A stretch of DNA of 64,000 nt from Fortiea contorta PCC 7126 (GCF_000332295.1 NZ_KB235930.1:4987895-5051894), one strand, 5' to 3'; numbered from the stretch's first letter, positions 44,315-53,990 are shown. The notes: generated by a model from the letters alone, not told the origin. Made by a program: numbers and translations.

Positions 44315-45016
44315 ATGACTCAAACCCTACCATTACCAGTAACCTTCGAGGAATTTATCGAGTGGTATCCCAACGACGGGGTGCGATACGAGCTACATAA
44401 TGGAGTAATTATTGAGATGGCACCCCCAACTGGAGACCATGAGAAAGTTGTTGGATTTTTAGCCGAGAAAATAACTATAGAGTATGTACGTTTAGGGTTA
44501 CCTTACCGCATCCCCAAGACTGCTTTTGTCAAAACACCTTCCGCTAAATCCACTTACTTACCCGATGTATTATTACTAAATCTTGATAATCTCGGCAACG
44601 AACCTCTTTTTCAAAAACAGTCAACAGTTACTCAAGCAGCATCTGTACCATTAATAGTCGAAGTCGTGAGTCAGTGCGTTGCGCGGGTTCCCCGCGTTGA
44701 AGCAACTGACGTTAGCGCAGCGTTAGCGAGTCTTCGAGCGTCACCCGTAAGGGTGAGTACAAATTGGCGAGATGACTATCACCTGAAGTTTGCTGATTAT
44801 GAGCAAATGGGTATCCCTGAATTCTGGATCGCGGATTATGCAGCTAATGGTGGTAAGCGGTTCATTGGAGACCCCAAGCAGCCTACTTTCTCGGTATGTC
44901 AGCTTGTGGGGGATGAGTACCAAATAACCAAGTTCACGGGGAATAATCTAATCGTATCCCCCACCTTCTCCCAACTCAATCTAACTGCACAGCAGGTTTT
45001 TGATGCGGCTTTGTGA
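44315..45016 (+). CDS. Uma2 family protein (PD-(D/E)XK nuclease fold, DUF820) with in-frame insertion
   Basis: A 233-residue protein of the Uma2/DUF820 family, greatly expanded in cyanobacteria and related to restriction-enzyme folds. The start is ATG at 44315. The core shows FEEFIEWYPNDGVRYELHNGVIIEMAPP, YLPDVLLLN, PLIVEVVS, and ADYEQMGIPEFWIADYA. The usual motif VEVVS-TNWRDDY is interrupted by 29 extra residues (120-148) encoded by an 87-bp insert flanked by a GTGAGT duplication. The cellular function of this family is unproved; the insert may or may not disable it. Confidence 0.85.
   Translation: MTQTLPLPVTFEEFIEWYPNDGVRYELHNGVIIEMAPPTGDHEKVVGFLAEKITIEYVRLGLPYRIPKTAFVKTPSAKSTYLPDVLLLNLDNLGNEPLFQKQSTVTQAASVPLIVEVVSQCVARVPRVEATDVSAALASLRASPVRVSTNWRDDYHLKFADYEQMGIPEFWIADYAANGGKRFIGDPKQPTFSVCQLVGDEYQITKFTGNNLIVSPTFSQLNLTAQQVFDAAL
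44666..44758 (+). mobile_element. 87-bp in-frame insertion inside the Uma2 gene
   Basis: An 87-bp segment (44672-44758) interrupts the conserved VEVVSTNWRDDY motif. It is flanked by GTGAGT on both sides (44666-44671 and 44753-44758), so removing one copy with the insert restores the motif exactly. Inside are palindromes CGCGGG/CCCGCG and CACCC/GGGTG and a repeated GTTAGCG. Insert length is divisible by three and keeps the frame open. Confidence 0.8.
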
Positions 45017-45131
45017 GTAGAAATGCAGACACTAAGCAAAGCTCGAATTACGAATTACTAATTAATTACTCATTGTGTGCGATCGCCCTTATTTGAGAGG
45101 ATGTTTGTAAAGTCCAAGAAAGTATAATTTT

Positions 45132-45223
45132 GTCATTCTGACTGGAGCGCAGCATAAGGAAGAATCTAATGTTTGGGGCATATACTCAGATGTTTCATTC
45201 CGCTACGCTACATTCAACATGAC
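45132..45223. repeat. 92-bp palindromic repeat element (MITE-like)
   Basis: The ends GTCATTCTGACTGGAGCG and the complement of GCTACGCTACATTCAACATG...GAC agree at 17 of 22 bases. The inside carries AGAATCT and AGATGTTTC words. This GTCATTCTGA-type repeat is widespread in bacterial genomes. It lies between the Uma2 and exosortase genes. No target duplication is visible. Confidence 0.55.
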
Positions 45224-45278
45224 GAGGACATTCTATCTATTCTTAATTTTGACTTCTAGATTCTAAGTGTAAATTGGT

Positions 45279-46151
45279 ATGATGATTAATATCAACTCTA
45301 CCGTTAATTTAATCAAGCAAACTGTCAAAAATGACCAATTCTGGTTATTAGCCATAGGTGCGAGTTTGATAGCGATTAATCTCACCCTCATCTGGCGAGG
45401 AAATCAGGTTAATCTTTTCAGCATCAGTTGTTTATTTTGGATGGCTATATCTTTATTAATTTGGGAAAGACGCCAACAATTAAATTTAGAAAGTGATATT
45501 TTATCCAGTATTTTAGGAATACTCGTCATTGCTTTTGTATTTTTTAGGAGTGCATCACCAAATAATTTAGGCAGTTTCTTTCATTTTTTACCAGTAATTT
45601 CTGCCCTTGGTTTAGCACTGCTCGCTTCTGGTATTCACGGAATCAAGCAATATCAAAGAGAAATAATTGCTCTATTTTTAGTTTTTACTTCTAATTTATT
45701 ACGTCCCCATTTAATTGATATATCTCCACTGACAGCACAATTTTCCACCTTAATTCTTTGGTATACAGGATTTGAGGTCAATCTTGTGGGAGGAGTGGAA
45801 ATTCATCTTCCCACAGGATCTGTCAGAGTATATGAAGGTTGTTCGGGAATGTCGCAGATAATAAATTTGTTAGCGTTAGCAATCTTGTTTAACTTAATCT
45901 TCCCACGTAACAAACAACAAAAAATCCTCATCTCAGTTGTGGCGGTGGTTTTGGGCTTTGTTGTCAACAGTTTTAGAGTTGTACTGTTAACTATTCTCTC
46001 GGCAAAAAACGATTTATCTGCCTTTGATTATTGGCACATAGGCGGTGGATCTAAGGTATTTTTCTTGATAGCAGCTTTATTATTTGGATGCTTTTTCTGG
46101 TTTATACTGCGAATAAGTGAAACAGATAATCTGCCGCCAACGGAATCGTAA
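45279..46151 (+). CDS. Cyanoexosortase A
   Basis: A 290-residue membrane protein of the exosortase/archaeosortase group with about eight membrane segments. The catalytic triad is visible: Cys188 in YEGCSGM, Arg233 in VNSFRVVLL, and His253 in DYWHIGGGS. It would cleave the PEP-CTERM sorting signal of exported proteins at the membrane and transfer or release them. A partner gene follows after 2 bases and a PEP-CTERM protein is encoded 7 kb downstream. The cyanobacterial type A assignment rests on the gene pair. Start is ATG at 45279, with a second ATG directly after it. Confidence 0.88.
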   Translation: MMININSTVNLIKQTVKNDQFWLLAIGASLIAINLTLIWRGNQVNLFSISCLFWMAISLLIWERRQQLNLESDILSSILGILVIAFVFFRSASPNNLGSFFHFLPVISALGLALLASGIHGIKQYQREIIALFLVFTSNLLRPHLIDISPLTAQFSTLILWYTGFEVNLVGGVEIHLPTGSVRVYEGCSGMSQIINLLALAILFNLIFPRNKQQKILISVVAVVLGFVVNSFRVVLLTILSAKNDLSAFDYWHIGGGSKVFFLIAALLFGCFFWFILRISETDNLPPTES

Positions 46152-46153
46152 AA

Positions 46154-46807
46154 GTGCTCATCAATCAACAATTTCGTGCACCATTTTTAGCTGTCATCTT
46201 TGCTGGCGCTATTTTAGTTTTGGGTAAATTGATTCTCTCTCCAACTTCAGCCCCACCAGAAATTACCTCATTCGTTTTTCCCCCAGAAGTACCACTACCA
46301 CAATGGCGCTTAAGTGAGAGTTTCTCCCCACCAGAACCAAAAGCACAAGCTGCAGAAATCATCTCCCAAAACTACTATCGCTACATCCAAAACAGTAAAC
46401 AGCTTGATATTGACATGCGCTATTTGATGCTTGAGTACACTCACTTTAGCATTAAGAACTTAACTCCCATCTCGACTTCTGCCATTGTGCGCCAGCATCA
46501 AAAAGTAGGTTTTTATGGCTTGGGAATTGATCAACAGCGAGCCTATCTTAGTAGCTGTATTAACCCACGGGGCGGTAGTACCTTCACTGTAGAACAGTTT
46601 AACCGCAATCGCTATCTTTATGACCTGCGTCCTCAATATTTCTTGTCTTGGTTGTTAGGTAAGGACTCTCTTTTAGATAGACGTTGTTTGTGGGTAAATC
46701 TGTCAGTTCCTCTCCAAGGTTCTTCACCCCAAGCAGCTTATCAAGTTTTAGAAAACGCTTGGATTCCCTGGTATCAATGGTGGGAAATCCGCTTTCCCCA
46801 GCCATGA
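46154..46807 (+). CDS. Cyanoexosortase A system-associated protein
   Basis: A 217-residue protein with a single N-terminal membrane segment (about residues 10-28) and a periplasmic domain with strands such as GSTFTVEQFNRNRYLYDLRP. It resembles the EpsI-like partner that accompanies cyanoexosortases. It begins with GTG at 46154, 2 bases after the exosortase stop, and so is translationally linked. The biochemical role of these partners is not settled. Confidence 0.8.
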   Translation: MLINQQFRAPFLAVIFAGAILVLGKLILSPTSAPPEITSFVFPPEVPLPQWRLSESFSPPEPKAQAAEIISQNYYRYIQNSKQLDIDMRYLMLEYTHFSIKNLTPISTSAIVRQHQKVGFYGLGIDQQRAYLSSCINPRGGSTFTVEQFNRNRYLYDLRPQYFLSWLLGKDSLLDRRCLWVNLSVPLQGSSPQAAYQVLENAWIPWYQWWEIRFPQP

Positions 46808-47258
46808 TTTTCGTTATATTTCCAGTAATTAAGTATATCTTGATGATTTGTAGTTGATAGTAATCAAGGTATTAAGGGGGTCTGTTAGAGATATAAACAC
46901 AAAAATTATCCGAAAAAATAAAATTCAGATAAATTTCTTCAAAAAAATGCACGTATTAATTTAAACTTAACCTTACATGTATATACTGATTTTTAGCATA
47001 TCGATTAAGCTGCAACTACCACTTTACATTCTCGCTCATTAAGCAGTTGTACTGAATATCAAAATATATTTGTAACAGAAATGTTACTGATAGGAATAAT
47101 CTGGGTGACTGACAGTACTTATATCTACCTTCTCTCGCTTTGATTGAGTTAAGAACTTCTCAGAGCACCCTTAAATTTCGTACTGGTGCCTCTAATGTTA
47201 GAAGTTTCGAGTTGCTTACACCTCACAACAACTTGTTAAAAGATATTAAGGACTACCC
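46808..47258 (+). promoter_or_regulatory. 451-bp promoter region of the LTD/nuclease gene
   Basis: This AT-rich stretch has a PHO-box-like pair (46955-46973), a candidate -10 TATACT at 46982-46987, an inverted repeat GTAACA/TGTTAC (47072-47087), and then 170 bases of untranslated leader. No protein-coding signal is visible. Confidence 0.5.
46955..46984 (+). promoter_or_regulatory. PHO-box-like direct repeats
   Basis: ATTAATTT (46955-46962), spacer AAA, CTTAACCT (46966-46973), spacer TAC, ATGTATAT (46977-46984): 8-mers at 11-bp spacing. The second is a perfect consensus match and the first has one mismatch; the third is weak. They stand 275 bases before the large nuclease gene, much as in the other phosphate-type promoters here. 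Confidence 0.55.
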
Positions 47259-50200
47259 ATGCCATCTAACCCTGGTTTATTAATTTCGGAAATACTGACT
47301 AACCCTAATGGTAACGACTCACCTTTTGAATATGTGGAATTGATAGCTACTCAAGCTATTGATTTCTCGATTACTCCTTATTCTGTTGTGTTTGCTAATA
47401 ATGGTAATGCTACCGCTAGTGGCTGGATTGCTGGTGGTGGTATTACTTATGGTTTTAGCATTACCAGTGGTACGGTTAATGTAGGTGATGTAGTTTATGT
47501 TGGTGGCTCGTCGATGGCACCAACTGGTACAAAACTACGCACAATCAATACCGGAACAACTACAGGCGACCGCTTTGGTACGGCTAACGCCACAGGTGTA
47601 CTGGGTAACGGTGGCGGTAATGCTGATGCTGTTGCAGTATTTGCAACTAATATCAACAACATTACAAATTCTACTGTTCCTGTTGACGCCATCTTTTTTG
47701 GCTCTGGTATTGGTAGTGCTGTGGTATCTAGTGGTACAGCAGGGTATCAATTACCTGAAAATGATCGTTACAGCGGTGGCAAGTTACAGTCTAACAGCTT
47801 CTTAGCCGCAGATCCAGCCGCTGATCAGATATTGATTGCATCTGGAACATTTAACACAGCCACAAATACTTTTACCACCGCTCGTAATTGGTCTTATGGT
47901 GCAGCAACGGCTACTTCTGCGATTACGCTGATTCCGGCTGTCAACCTATCCGTCAGCAGTAATTCTGGCTCAGAAGCAGGTACAACAGTCGTCACCGTTA
48001 CCGCTACCGCCTCCAGCACTGTTTCTGGAAACCAAACTGTTAACTTAGGTGTGTCCGGAACAAATATCACTGCAGGTGATTACACCCTCAGCAACACAAC
48101 TATTACCATTCTCAACGGACAAACCACAGGTTCTGTCACCTTCACAGTTGTTGATGACGCGCTAGTTGAAGGTACGGAAACTGCAATCCTGACCATTAGC
48201 AATCCATCTGCCGGTTTGGCGCTGGGTAGTACTACTTCCCAAAACATCACCATTACCGATAACGATGTTGCTAACACTGCTCCCACAATCCTGGCAGACA
48301 ACGAAACGGTAATCGATCCTGAGAAAGTTACAGCTTTCCTGAGCATCCCTAACAATAGCCCCAGTGGAAGCCCTGCAGCTTTCGTCAGCGGTGTAATTAA
48401 CGACCCCACTGACCCCGCCCGCACAATTGGGATTGAGTTTAACGTTGCTGACGCAGAGACAGCCGCAGGTGCGTTAACTGTCACAGCTACTAGCAGTGAC
48501 ACCGCAGTTGTCGCTAACGCTGGACTAGCAGTTACCGGCAGTGGGAACAGCCGCAACGTGAAAATTACCCCGACTGGCGTAGGCTTTGCAGACATCACCG
48601 TTACTGTTAGCGACGGTTCACTCAGTAATTCTTACGTTATTAAATACGCTGCTTCGGCGGCTGGGAATACTAATACTCGCTTCCTCACAGGGACGAGTGA
48701 TGCTTCTAGTGCTATAGCGATCGACTCTAATTATATCTTCGTTGCCGACGACGAAGACCAAACCATTCGGTTGTACGATCGCAATAATTCCGGTTTACCA
48801 GTAAACAGCTTCAACTTTACCTCTTCCCTGGGATTAGATGGTAACAGCGAAGTTGATATCGAAGCCTCCACCCGGATTGGGAACACAATTTACTGGATGG
48901 GTTCCCACAGCAACAACAGCAGTAATAACGACAGACCCAACCGCGAACGCATTTTCGCCACAGATATTACTGGTACTGGAGCTAATGCCACCCTGAGTTT
49001 CCAAGGATACTATCAGTTCCTCGAAGATGACCTGATTGCTTGGGATAACGCCAACGGTCACGGTTTAGGCGCTGGCTTCTTGGGATTGGGGGCGAGTGCG
49101 GCTGCGGGTGTTTCCCCGGAAGTACCCAACGGCTTCAACATTGAAGGCTTGACAATTGCCCCCAATAATAGCACTGCCTACGTTGCCTTCCGCGCGCCCA
49201 ACGAACCAACCACCAACCGTACTCAGGCGCTGATTGTTCCAGTCACCAATTTTACCACCATCCTGAATGGTACAGGTGGGACAACTGGCTCTGCAACCTT
49301 CGGTGCGCCTATCTTTCTCGATTTAGGTGGTCGTGGTATCCGCAGTATTGAGCGTAACTCGACTACTAACCAATACCTGATTATTGCTGGCCCTGCAGGT
49401 GCGGCTACAGGCACTGCACCCAACGACTTCCGGCTTTACACTTGGACTGGTAACTCAGCAGATGCACCAATATTGCGGGCAGCAGATTTAACTGCCTTGA
49501 ATGCTGGGGGTAGCTTTGAGTCCATTGTTGAGGTTCCCAACTCCTTAACTGGCGGTAGCCAAATTCAACTACTAGTAGATAACGGCGATACTGTCTGGTA
49601 CAACAACGGCACAATTTCCAAAGACCTCGCCCAGGACAACTTCCAAAAATTCCGCAGTGAAATTATCACCTTAGGTGCTGAAGTAGTTACACCCACAACA
49701 GTAACTATTGCCGCTACAGATGCCGCTGCAGCCGAAGCCGGAAACGACCCGGGCACTTTCCGCATCACCCGCACAGGTAGCACAACTACAGCCCTCACCG
49801 TTAACTACACCATTGCTACAAGTGCTGGTCAAGCCGCCAACGATGGCACTGACTACACTCCAACGCTGACGGGTACTGCCACGATCGCTGCTAATAGCTC
49901 CTTTGTGGATATTACCATCACCCCAATTGATGATGCTGCTGTCGAAGGTAGTGAAACAGTGACTCTCACCCTAGCCAGTAGCGCCAACTACACCTTGGGC
50001 GGGACAGTCACAGCCACAGTCGTCATTGCAGACAACGACACAGTTGCGGCACCCGCTCAACTGTCTCCAGGAGATATCATTTTCAATGAGTATGCCTCAG
50101 ACAACGACGCTAACGGCAATGATTTCTTTGAGTTATTAGTCCTCAAAGATAACGCTGACTTGCGGGGATTGCGGGTAAGTGATAATGAGCTAATCGGTGG

Positions 50201-53200
50201 CGTCCTCAATAATAATGAATCAGTCTTTGTCTTCGGCAATGATGCCTTCTTGAGCAGCGTTCCCAAGGGCACAACAATCGTCGTTTGGACAACCACTGCT
50301 GGCGTTACCACAGATACCACCGTCAATCCCGCCGCCAACGACTGGAAAATGGTTCTAGCTCCGGGAACTGGAGTGACAGTAAGCACAGATGGACTGAGTG
50401 GTAGCACCAACACAGGATTAGCCACCGGCGGTGATGCTCTCTACCTATATTTACCAGGAGCAGATGGTAACAGTGGCGGTACTGACAACATCTACCTAGA
50501 CTTTATTTCTTACGAGGATGATGGGGGAGCGATCGCACCCACCGGACTCGCTGACTTAAACTTGGCTAGTCTTGCAGATAACGCCTACTACACAGGCAAC
50601 ACCGCAGCTGGTAACGATATAGCTGCTAACTGGGTAAGATATGACTTCCCCGCCACTGCACCTAACGTACCCACACCAGGGGAAGCTAACCCAGGTCAAG
50701 ACTTGAGTGCCTTACGTGGCGGAGTAACACCTACCCTGAGTCTCAGCATTGCACCCAACACCTTCTCAGAGGCAGCAGGTGCATCAGCAGCCACAGGAAC
50801 CGTTACCCGCACTGGCAGTACTACCAGCGCCTTGACAGTCGCACTGTCTAGCAACGATACAACCGAAGCCACCGTTCCCAACACTATTATCATCGCCCCT
50901 GGACAAGCATCTGCTACCTTTGCCGTCAATGCTGTGGATGATGCCCTGGTGGATGGTTCCCAAAACGTCACGATTACCGCCAGTGCGACTAGCTTTAGCA
51001 ACGTTACTGCTAGTTTGACAGTCACAGATAATGATGTTGCAGCCCCCACCATCACCAAAATCCATGATATCCAAGGAAACGGTGCCACCTTTAATGCTGG
51101 CTTTGGTGGTACACGCACTATTGAAGGTATCGTGGTTGCGGCCTTCCTGGGAAGCACAAAATTAAATGGTTTCTACGTCCAAGAAGAAGACGCCGACGCC
51201 GACGCCGACTTCGCCACCTCAGAAGCCATCTTTGTTTTTGACAACTCAGGACAGTTTACTGGGGTTGCTGGCGATAAAGTCCGGGTAACAGGAACTGTTG
51301 CCGAATTTACCAGCACTAGCAGTGGTGTTACTAGCAGCTTGACGCAGCTTTCTAGTGTGACAAGTGTAGTCAACTTAGGCGCTAACAATCTACCCGCAGT
51401 CACTAACATTCAGTTCCCTGTCGCCAACGTCGCCGACTTGGAACGTTACGAAGGGATGTTAGTTAATATTAGCGGTGTTGGTGGCAACCTTACTGTTACC
51501 GAGTATTTCCAACTCGGCCGTTTTGGACAAGTCGTCCTAGCAGCAAATGGTGCTAGTAACCAACCAGGAACCGACGGCAGACTTGACCAATATACTCAAT
51601 TCAACGCCCCCAGTGTCAGCGGCTATGCTGCATACTTAGCGGAAATTGCCAAGCGGGAAATTATCCTAGACGACGGTAGCAGTACTCAAAACCCAGACCC
51701 AATTATCTTTGGTCGTGGTGGTCAACCCTTGAGTGCGAGCAACACACTCCGGGGTGGTGATACCGTTGCTAGTATTACTGGTGTTTTAGACCAGCGTTTT
51801 GAAGGCTATCGCGTTCAAACTTCCACAGGCGTCAACTTTACACCAACAAATCCCCGCCCAACTACCGTACCTAATGTAGGTGGAAGCCTGAAAGTTGCGA
51901 CCTTTAACGTCCTCAACTACTTTAACGGAAATGGCACTGGTGGCGGTTTCCCCACTTCCAGAGGAGCGGAGAATGTTAACGAATTCAACCGTCAGCGTGA
52001 CAAAACAATTGCTGCCATTATCGGCTTAAATGCTGATGTTGTCAGTCTGATTGAACTTGAGAACGATGGTTACGGTGCTAACAGCGCTATTCAAGATTTG
52101 GTGAATGGGTTGAACGCTGTTGCGGGTGCGGGTACTTATGCCTTCATCAATCCCGGAACCAGTTTAGCAACCGACGAAATCACCGTCGGGTTAATTTACA
52201 AACCCGGTAAAGTTACCCCAGTGGGTGCTGCGGCGACAATACCTAATAGCTTTGGTAACGGTGCGTTTGATGTGGTGGGACGGAAACCCCTAGCGCAGAC
52301 ATTCCAAGAAATCACCACTGGTGAGAGTTTCACCGCAGTTGTCAATCACTTTAAATCTAAGGGTTCCAGTTCTGGTGGTGTGGGTGATGCTGATGCGGGC
52401 GACGGTCAAGGCTTATCTAACGGCACACGGACTCGCCAATCTCAAGATTTGGCACAATGGCTAGCGAGTAATCCTACAGGTACCACTGACCCAGATTACC
52501 TGATTTTGGGCGACCTCAACGCCTACGCCAAGGAAGACCCGCTGACAACTTTGAAAAATGCAGGCTATAACAACCTGCTTCCAGATGCTTCCTATTCCTA
52601 CGTCTTCGATGGTCAGGTAGGTTCCCTTGACCATGCTTTAGGAAGTAACAGTCTGGCGTCACAAGTTACGGGTGCAGAAAAATGGCACATCAACGCCGAT
52701 GAACCCACTGTTTTAGACTACAACACCAACTTCAAGTCTGCAGGGCAGCAAACCAGCTTATATAATGCTGATGCTTTCCGTTCCTCTGACCACGACCCAG
52801 TGGTTGTAGGACTAAATTTATCCAGCATTAACATCATCGCTCCCCCCGCAGGTCGGAACCCAATCACCGGAACAGCAGGTAATGACAGAATTGTCGGCGG
52901 CGCTGGGGCAAAAACTATCACCACTGGCGCTGGTAGAGATGAGATTGTTTATACCAACATCAGGGAAGTGGGTCATCGCATCACCGATTTTGAAGTCGGT
53001 AAAGACAAAATTGTCCTGACTCAGTTGCTGGATAGTCTGGTTGTTGGTGGTTATAACGGCACAAATGCCATTACTGACGGCTATGTGAAATTGGTGCAGG
53101 GGTCTACCGCTAGCTCTAGTATCTTGCAGATTGACAATGATGGATTATCTGGTTCTGCTATCTTCAGAAATTTCCTGGCATTAGACAACGTCACTCCACT

Positions 53201-53234
53201 AGCGATGAACAATACTCAAAACTTCGTTTTCTAG
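47259..53234 (+). CDS. Giant secreted nuclease (LTD, Calx-beta, DUF3616, ExeM-type domains)
   Basis: A 1991-residue protein, no classical signal peptide. Approximate order: lamin-tail-like domain (1-190), Calx-beta (228-335), cadherin-like Ig domain (337-468), DUF3616-like propeller (470-805), Calx-beta (812-927), second lamin-tail domain (932-1147), Calx-beta (1157-1265), ExeM-type OB region (1266-1540), endonuclease/exonuclease/phosphatase domain (1543-1855) with LKVATFNVLNYF, LGDLNAYAKEDP and FRSSDHDPVVV, and an RTX-like C-terminus (1867-1991) with GNDRIVGGAG. It should degrade extracellular DNA. Secretion is probably by a type I exporter through the C-terminal repeats. A PHO box lies upstream. 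Confidence 0.85.
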   Translation: MPSNPGLLISEILTNPNGNDSPFEYVELIATQAIDFSITPYSVVFANNGNATASGWIAGGGITYGFSITSGTVNVGDVVYVGGSSMAPTGTKLRTINTGTTTGDRFGTANATGVLGNGGGNADAVAVFATNINNITNSTVPVDAIFFGSGIGSAVVSSGTAGYQLPENDRYSGGKLQSNSFLAADPAADQILIASGTFNTATNTFTTARNWSYGAATATSAITLIPAVNLSVSSNSGSEAGTTVVTVTATASSTVSGNQTVNLGVSGTNITAGDYTLSNTTITILNGQTTGSVTFTVVDDALVEGTETAILTISNPSAGLALGSTTSQNITITDNDVANTAPTILADNETVIDPEKVTAFLSIPNNSPSGSPAAFVSGVINDPTDPARTIGIEFNVADAETAAGALTVTATSSDTAVVANAGLAVTGSGNSRNVKITPTGVGFADITVTVSDGSLSNSYVIKYAASAAGNTNTRFLTGTSDASSAIAIDSNYIFVADDEDQTIRLYDRNNSGLPVNSFNFTSSLGLDGNSEVDIEASTRIGNTIYWMGSHSNNSSNNDRPNRERIFATDITGTGANATLSFQGYYQFLEDDLIAWDNANGHGLGAGFLGLGASAAAGVSPEVPNGFNIEGLTIAPNNSTAYVAFRAPNEPTTNRTQALIVPVTNFTTILNGTGGTTGSATFGAPIFLDLGGRGIRSIERNSTTNQYLIIAGPAGAATGTAPNDFRLYTWTGNSADAPILRAADLTALNAGGSFESIVEVPNSLTGGSQIQLLVDNGDTVWYNNGTISKDLAQDNFQKFRSEIITLGAEVVTPTTVTIAATDAAAAEAGNDPGTFRITRTGSTTTALTVNYTIATSAGQAANDGTDYTPTLTGTATIAANSSFVDITITPIDDAAVEGSETVTLTLASSANYTLGGTVTATVVIADNDTVAAPAQLSPGDIIFNEYASDNDANGNDFFELLVLKDNADLRGLRVSDNELIGGVLNNNESVFVFGNDAFLSSVPKGTTIVVWTTTAGVTTDTTVNPAANDWKMVLAPGTGVTVSTDGLSGSTNTGLATGGDALYLYLPGADGNSGGTDNIYLDFISYEDDGGAIAPTGLADLNLASLADNAYYTGNTAAGNDIAANWVRYDFPATAPNVPTPGEANPGQDLSALRGGVTPTLSLSIAPNTFSEAAGASAATGTVTRTGSTTSALTVALSSNDTTEATVPNTIIIAPGQASATFAVNAVDDALVDGSQNVTITASATSFSNVTASLTVTDNDVAAPTITKIHDIQGNGATFNAGFGGTRTIEGIVVAAFLGSTKLNGFYVQEEDADADADFATSEAIFVFDNSGQFTGVAGDKVRVTGTVAEFTSTSSGVTSSLTQLSSVTSVVNLGANNLPAVTNIQFPVANVADLERYEGMLVNISGVGGNLTVTEYFQLGRFGQVVLAANGASNQPGTDGRLDQYTQFNAPSVSGYAAYLAEIAKREIILDDGSSTQNPDPIIFGRGGQPLSASNTLRGGDTVASITGVLDQRFEGYRVQTSTGVNFTPTNPRPTTVPNVGGSLKVATFNVLNYFNGNGTGGGFPTSRGAENVNEFNRQRDKTIAAIIGLNADVVSLIELENDGYGANSAIQDLVNGLNAVAGAGTYAFINPGTSLATDEITVGLIYKPGKVTPVGAAATIPNSFGNGAFDVVGRKPLAQTFQEITTGESFTAVVNHFKSKGSSSGGVGDADAGDGQGLSNGTRTRQSQDLAQWLASNPTGTTDPDYLILGDLNAYAKEDPLTTLKNAGYNNLLPDASYSYVFDGQVGSLDHALGSNSLASQVTGAEKWHINADEPTVLDYNTNFKSAGQQTSLYNADAFRSSDHDPVVVGLNLSSINIIAPPAGRNPITGTAGNDRIVGGAGAKTITTGAGRDEIVYTNIREVGHRITDFEVGKDKIVLTQLLDSLVVGGYNGTNAITDGYVKLVQGSTASSSILQIDNDGLSGSAIFRNFLALDNVTPLAMNNTQNFVF

Positions 53235-53265
53235 TAGGGTCTGTCTCATTAATTTCGATTAGTTT

Positions 53266-53315
53266 GTAGTGAGCGCTAAAGCGCTGAAAAACAGGAGGAC
53301 TTTAGTCCTCACTAC
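53266..53315. repeat. Palindromic repeat with nested hairpins
   Basis: GTAGTGAG (53266-53273) pairs with CTCACTAC (53308-53315), enclosing AGCGCT/AGCGCT and GAGGACT/AGTCCTC hairpins. Dispersed GTAGTGAGGAC-type repeats are usual in cyanobacteria. It lies in the short gap between the giant nuclease and PEP-CTERM genes. Confidence 0.65.
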
Positions 53316-53357
53316 GAACTTATGTACACAAAACATTTCGCCAACAAATAGAATCCC

Positions 53358-53990
53358 ATGTTTACCAACTTCAAAAATTCACTTCTCACTGCGGGTACTG
53401 TCAGCTTATTAAGTTTTGGTAGTTTGGCAATTGCTAATCCTGCTCATGCTGCCACCCTTGACTTAACTACTTTTCAGAAAATCGGTGATGTCACTGCGAC
53501 ACCAACTCAAGCAACACTCCAGTCAGGTACTGGTAGTACAGTGCTTAATGATGGTGGTCCTGGTAGTATTTCAACTTTTCTGGGTGTAACTCCCGCTCAA
53601 CTCGATAGTCTTGCTCCTGCTGGTTCATTTGCTGGCGCCACAGCAGGTTCTGCGATTAAGAAAACTCTGATTGCTAACGCTGGCGATGTTTTTAGCTTCA
53701 ATTGGAATTTATCGAATAACACCGGTGACGCCGCCTTTGTCACAATTAACGGTACAGTCAGTGCTTTGACAGGAAATTCCCCTTTTAGCTATACCTTTGG
53801 CGCAGCGGGTAGTTACCTATTTGGTATCGGCCTTGTTGAAGTGGATGAGGACTTTGGTTTGTCACAGTTAGTGGTGAGCAATGCTCAACTACAACCAGTG
53901 CCTGAACCTGCAACTATGTTAGCTTCATTCACTACCTTGGGTCTTGGTGCAGGAATGTTGAAGCGCTTCCGCAAGAAGGAACGGGTGTAG
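53358..53990 (+). CDS. PEP-CTERM sorting domain protein
   Basis: A 210-residue exported protein: signal peptide (about residues 8-31, cleavage after AHA), a beta-rich middle (about 35-175), and a C-terminal PEP-CTERM signal with VPEPATML, a hydrophobic stretch (LASFTTLGLGAGML) and basic tail KRFRKKERV. The signal is recognised by exosortases such as the one at 45279-46151. The function of the body is unknown, as usual for this type. Confidence 0.88.
   Translation: MFTNFKNSLLTAGTVSLLSFGSLAIANPAHAATLDLTTFQKIGDVTATPTQATLQSGTGSTVLNDGGPGSISTFLGVTPAQLDSLAPAGSFAGATAGSAIKKTLIANAGDVFSFNWNLSNNTGDAAFVTINGTVSALTGNSPFSYTFGAAGSYLFGIGLVEVDEDFGLSQLVVSNAQLQPVPEPATMLASFTTLGLGAGMLKRFRKKERV

Noticed and set aside
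47072-47087. NtcA binding site
   Set aside because: NtcA sites have GTA-N8-TAC; here the gap is ten bases.
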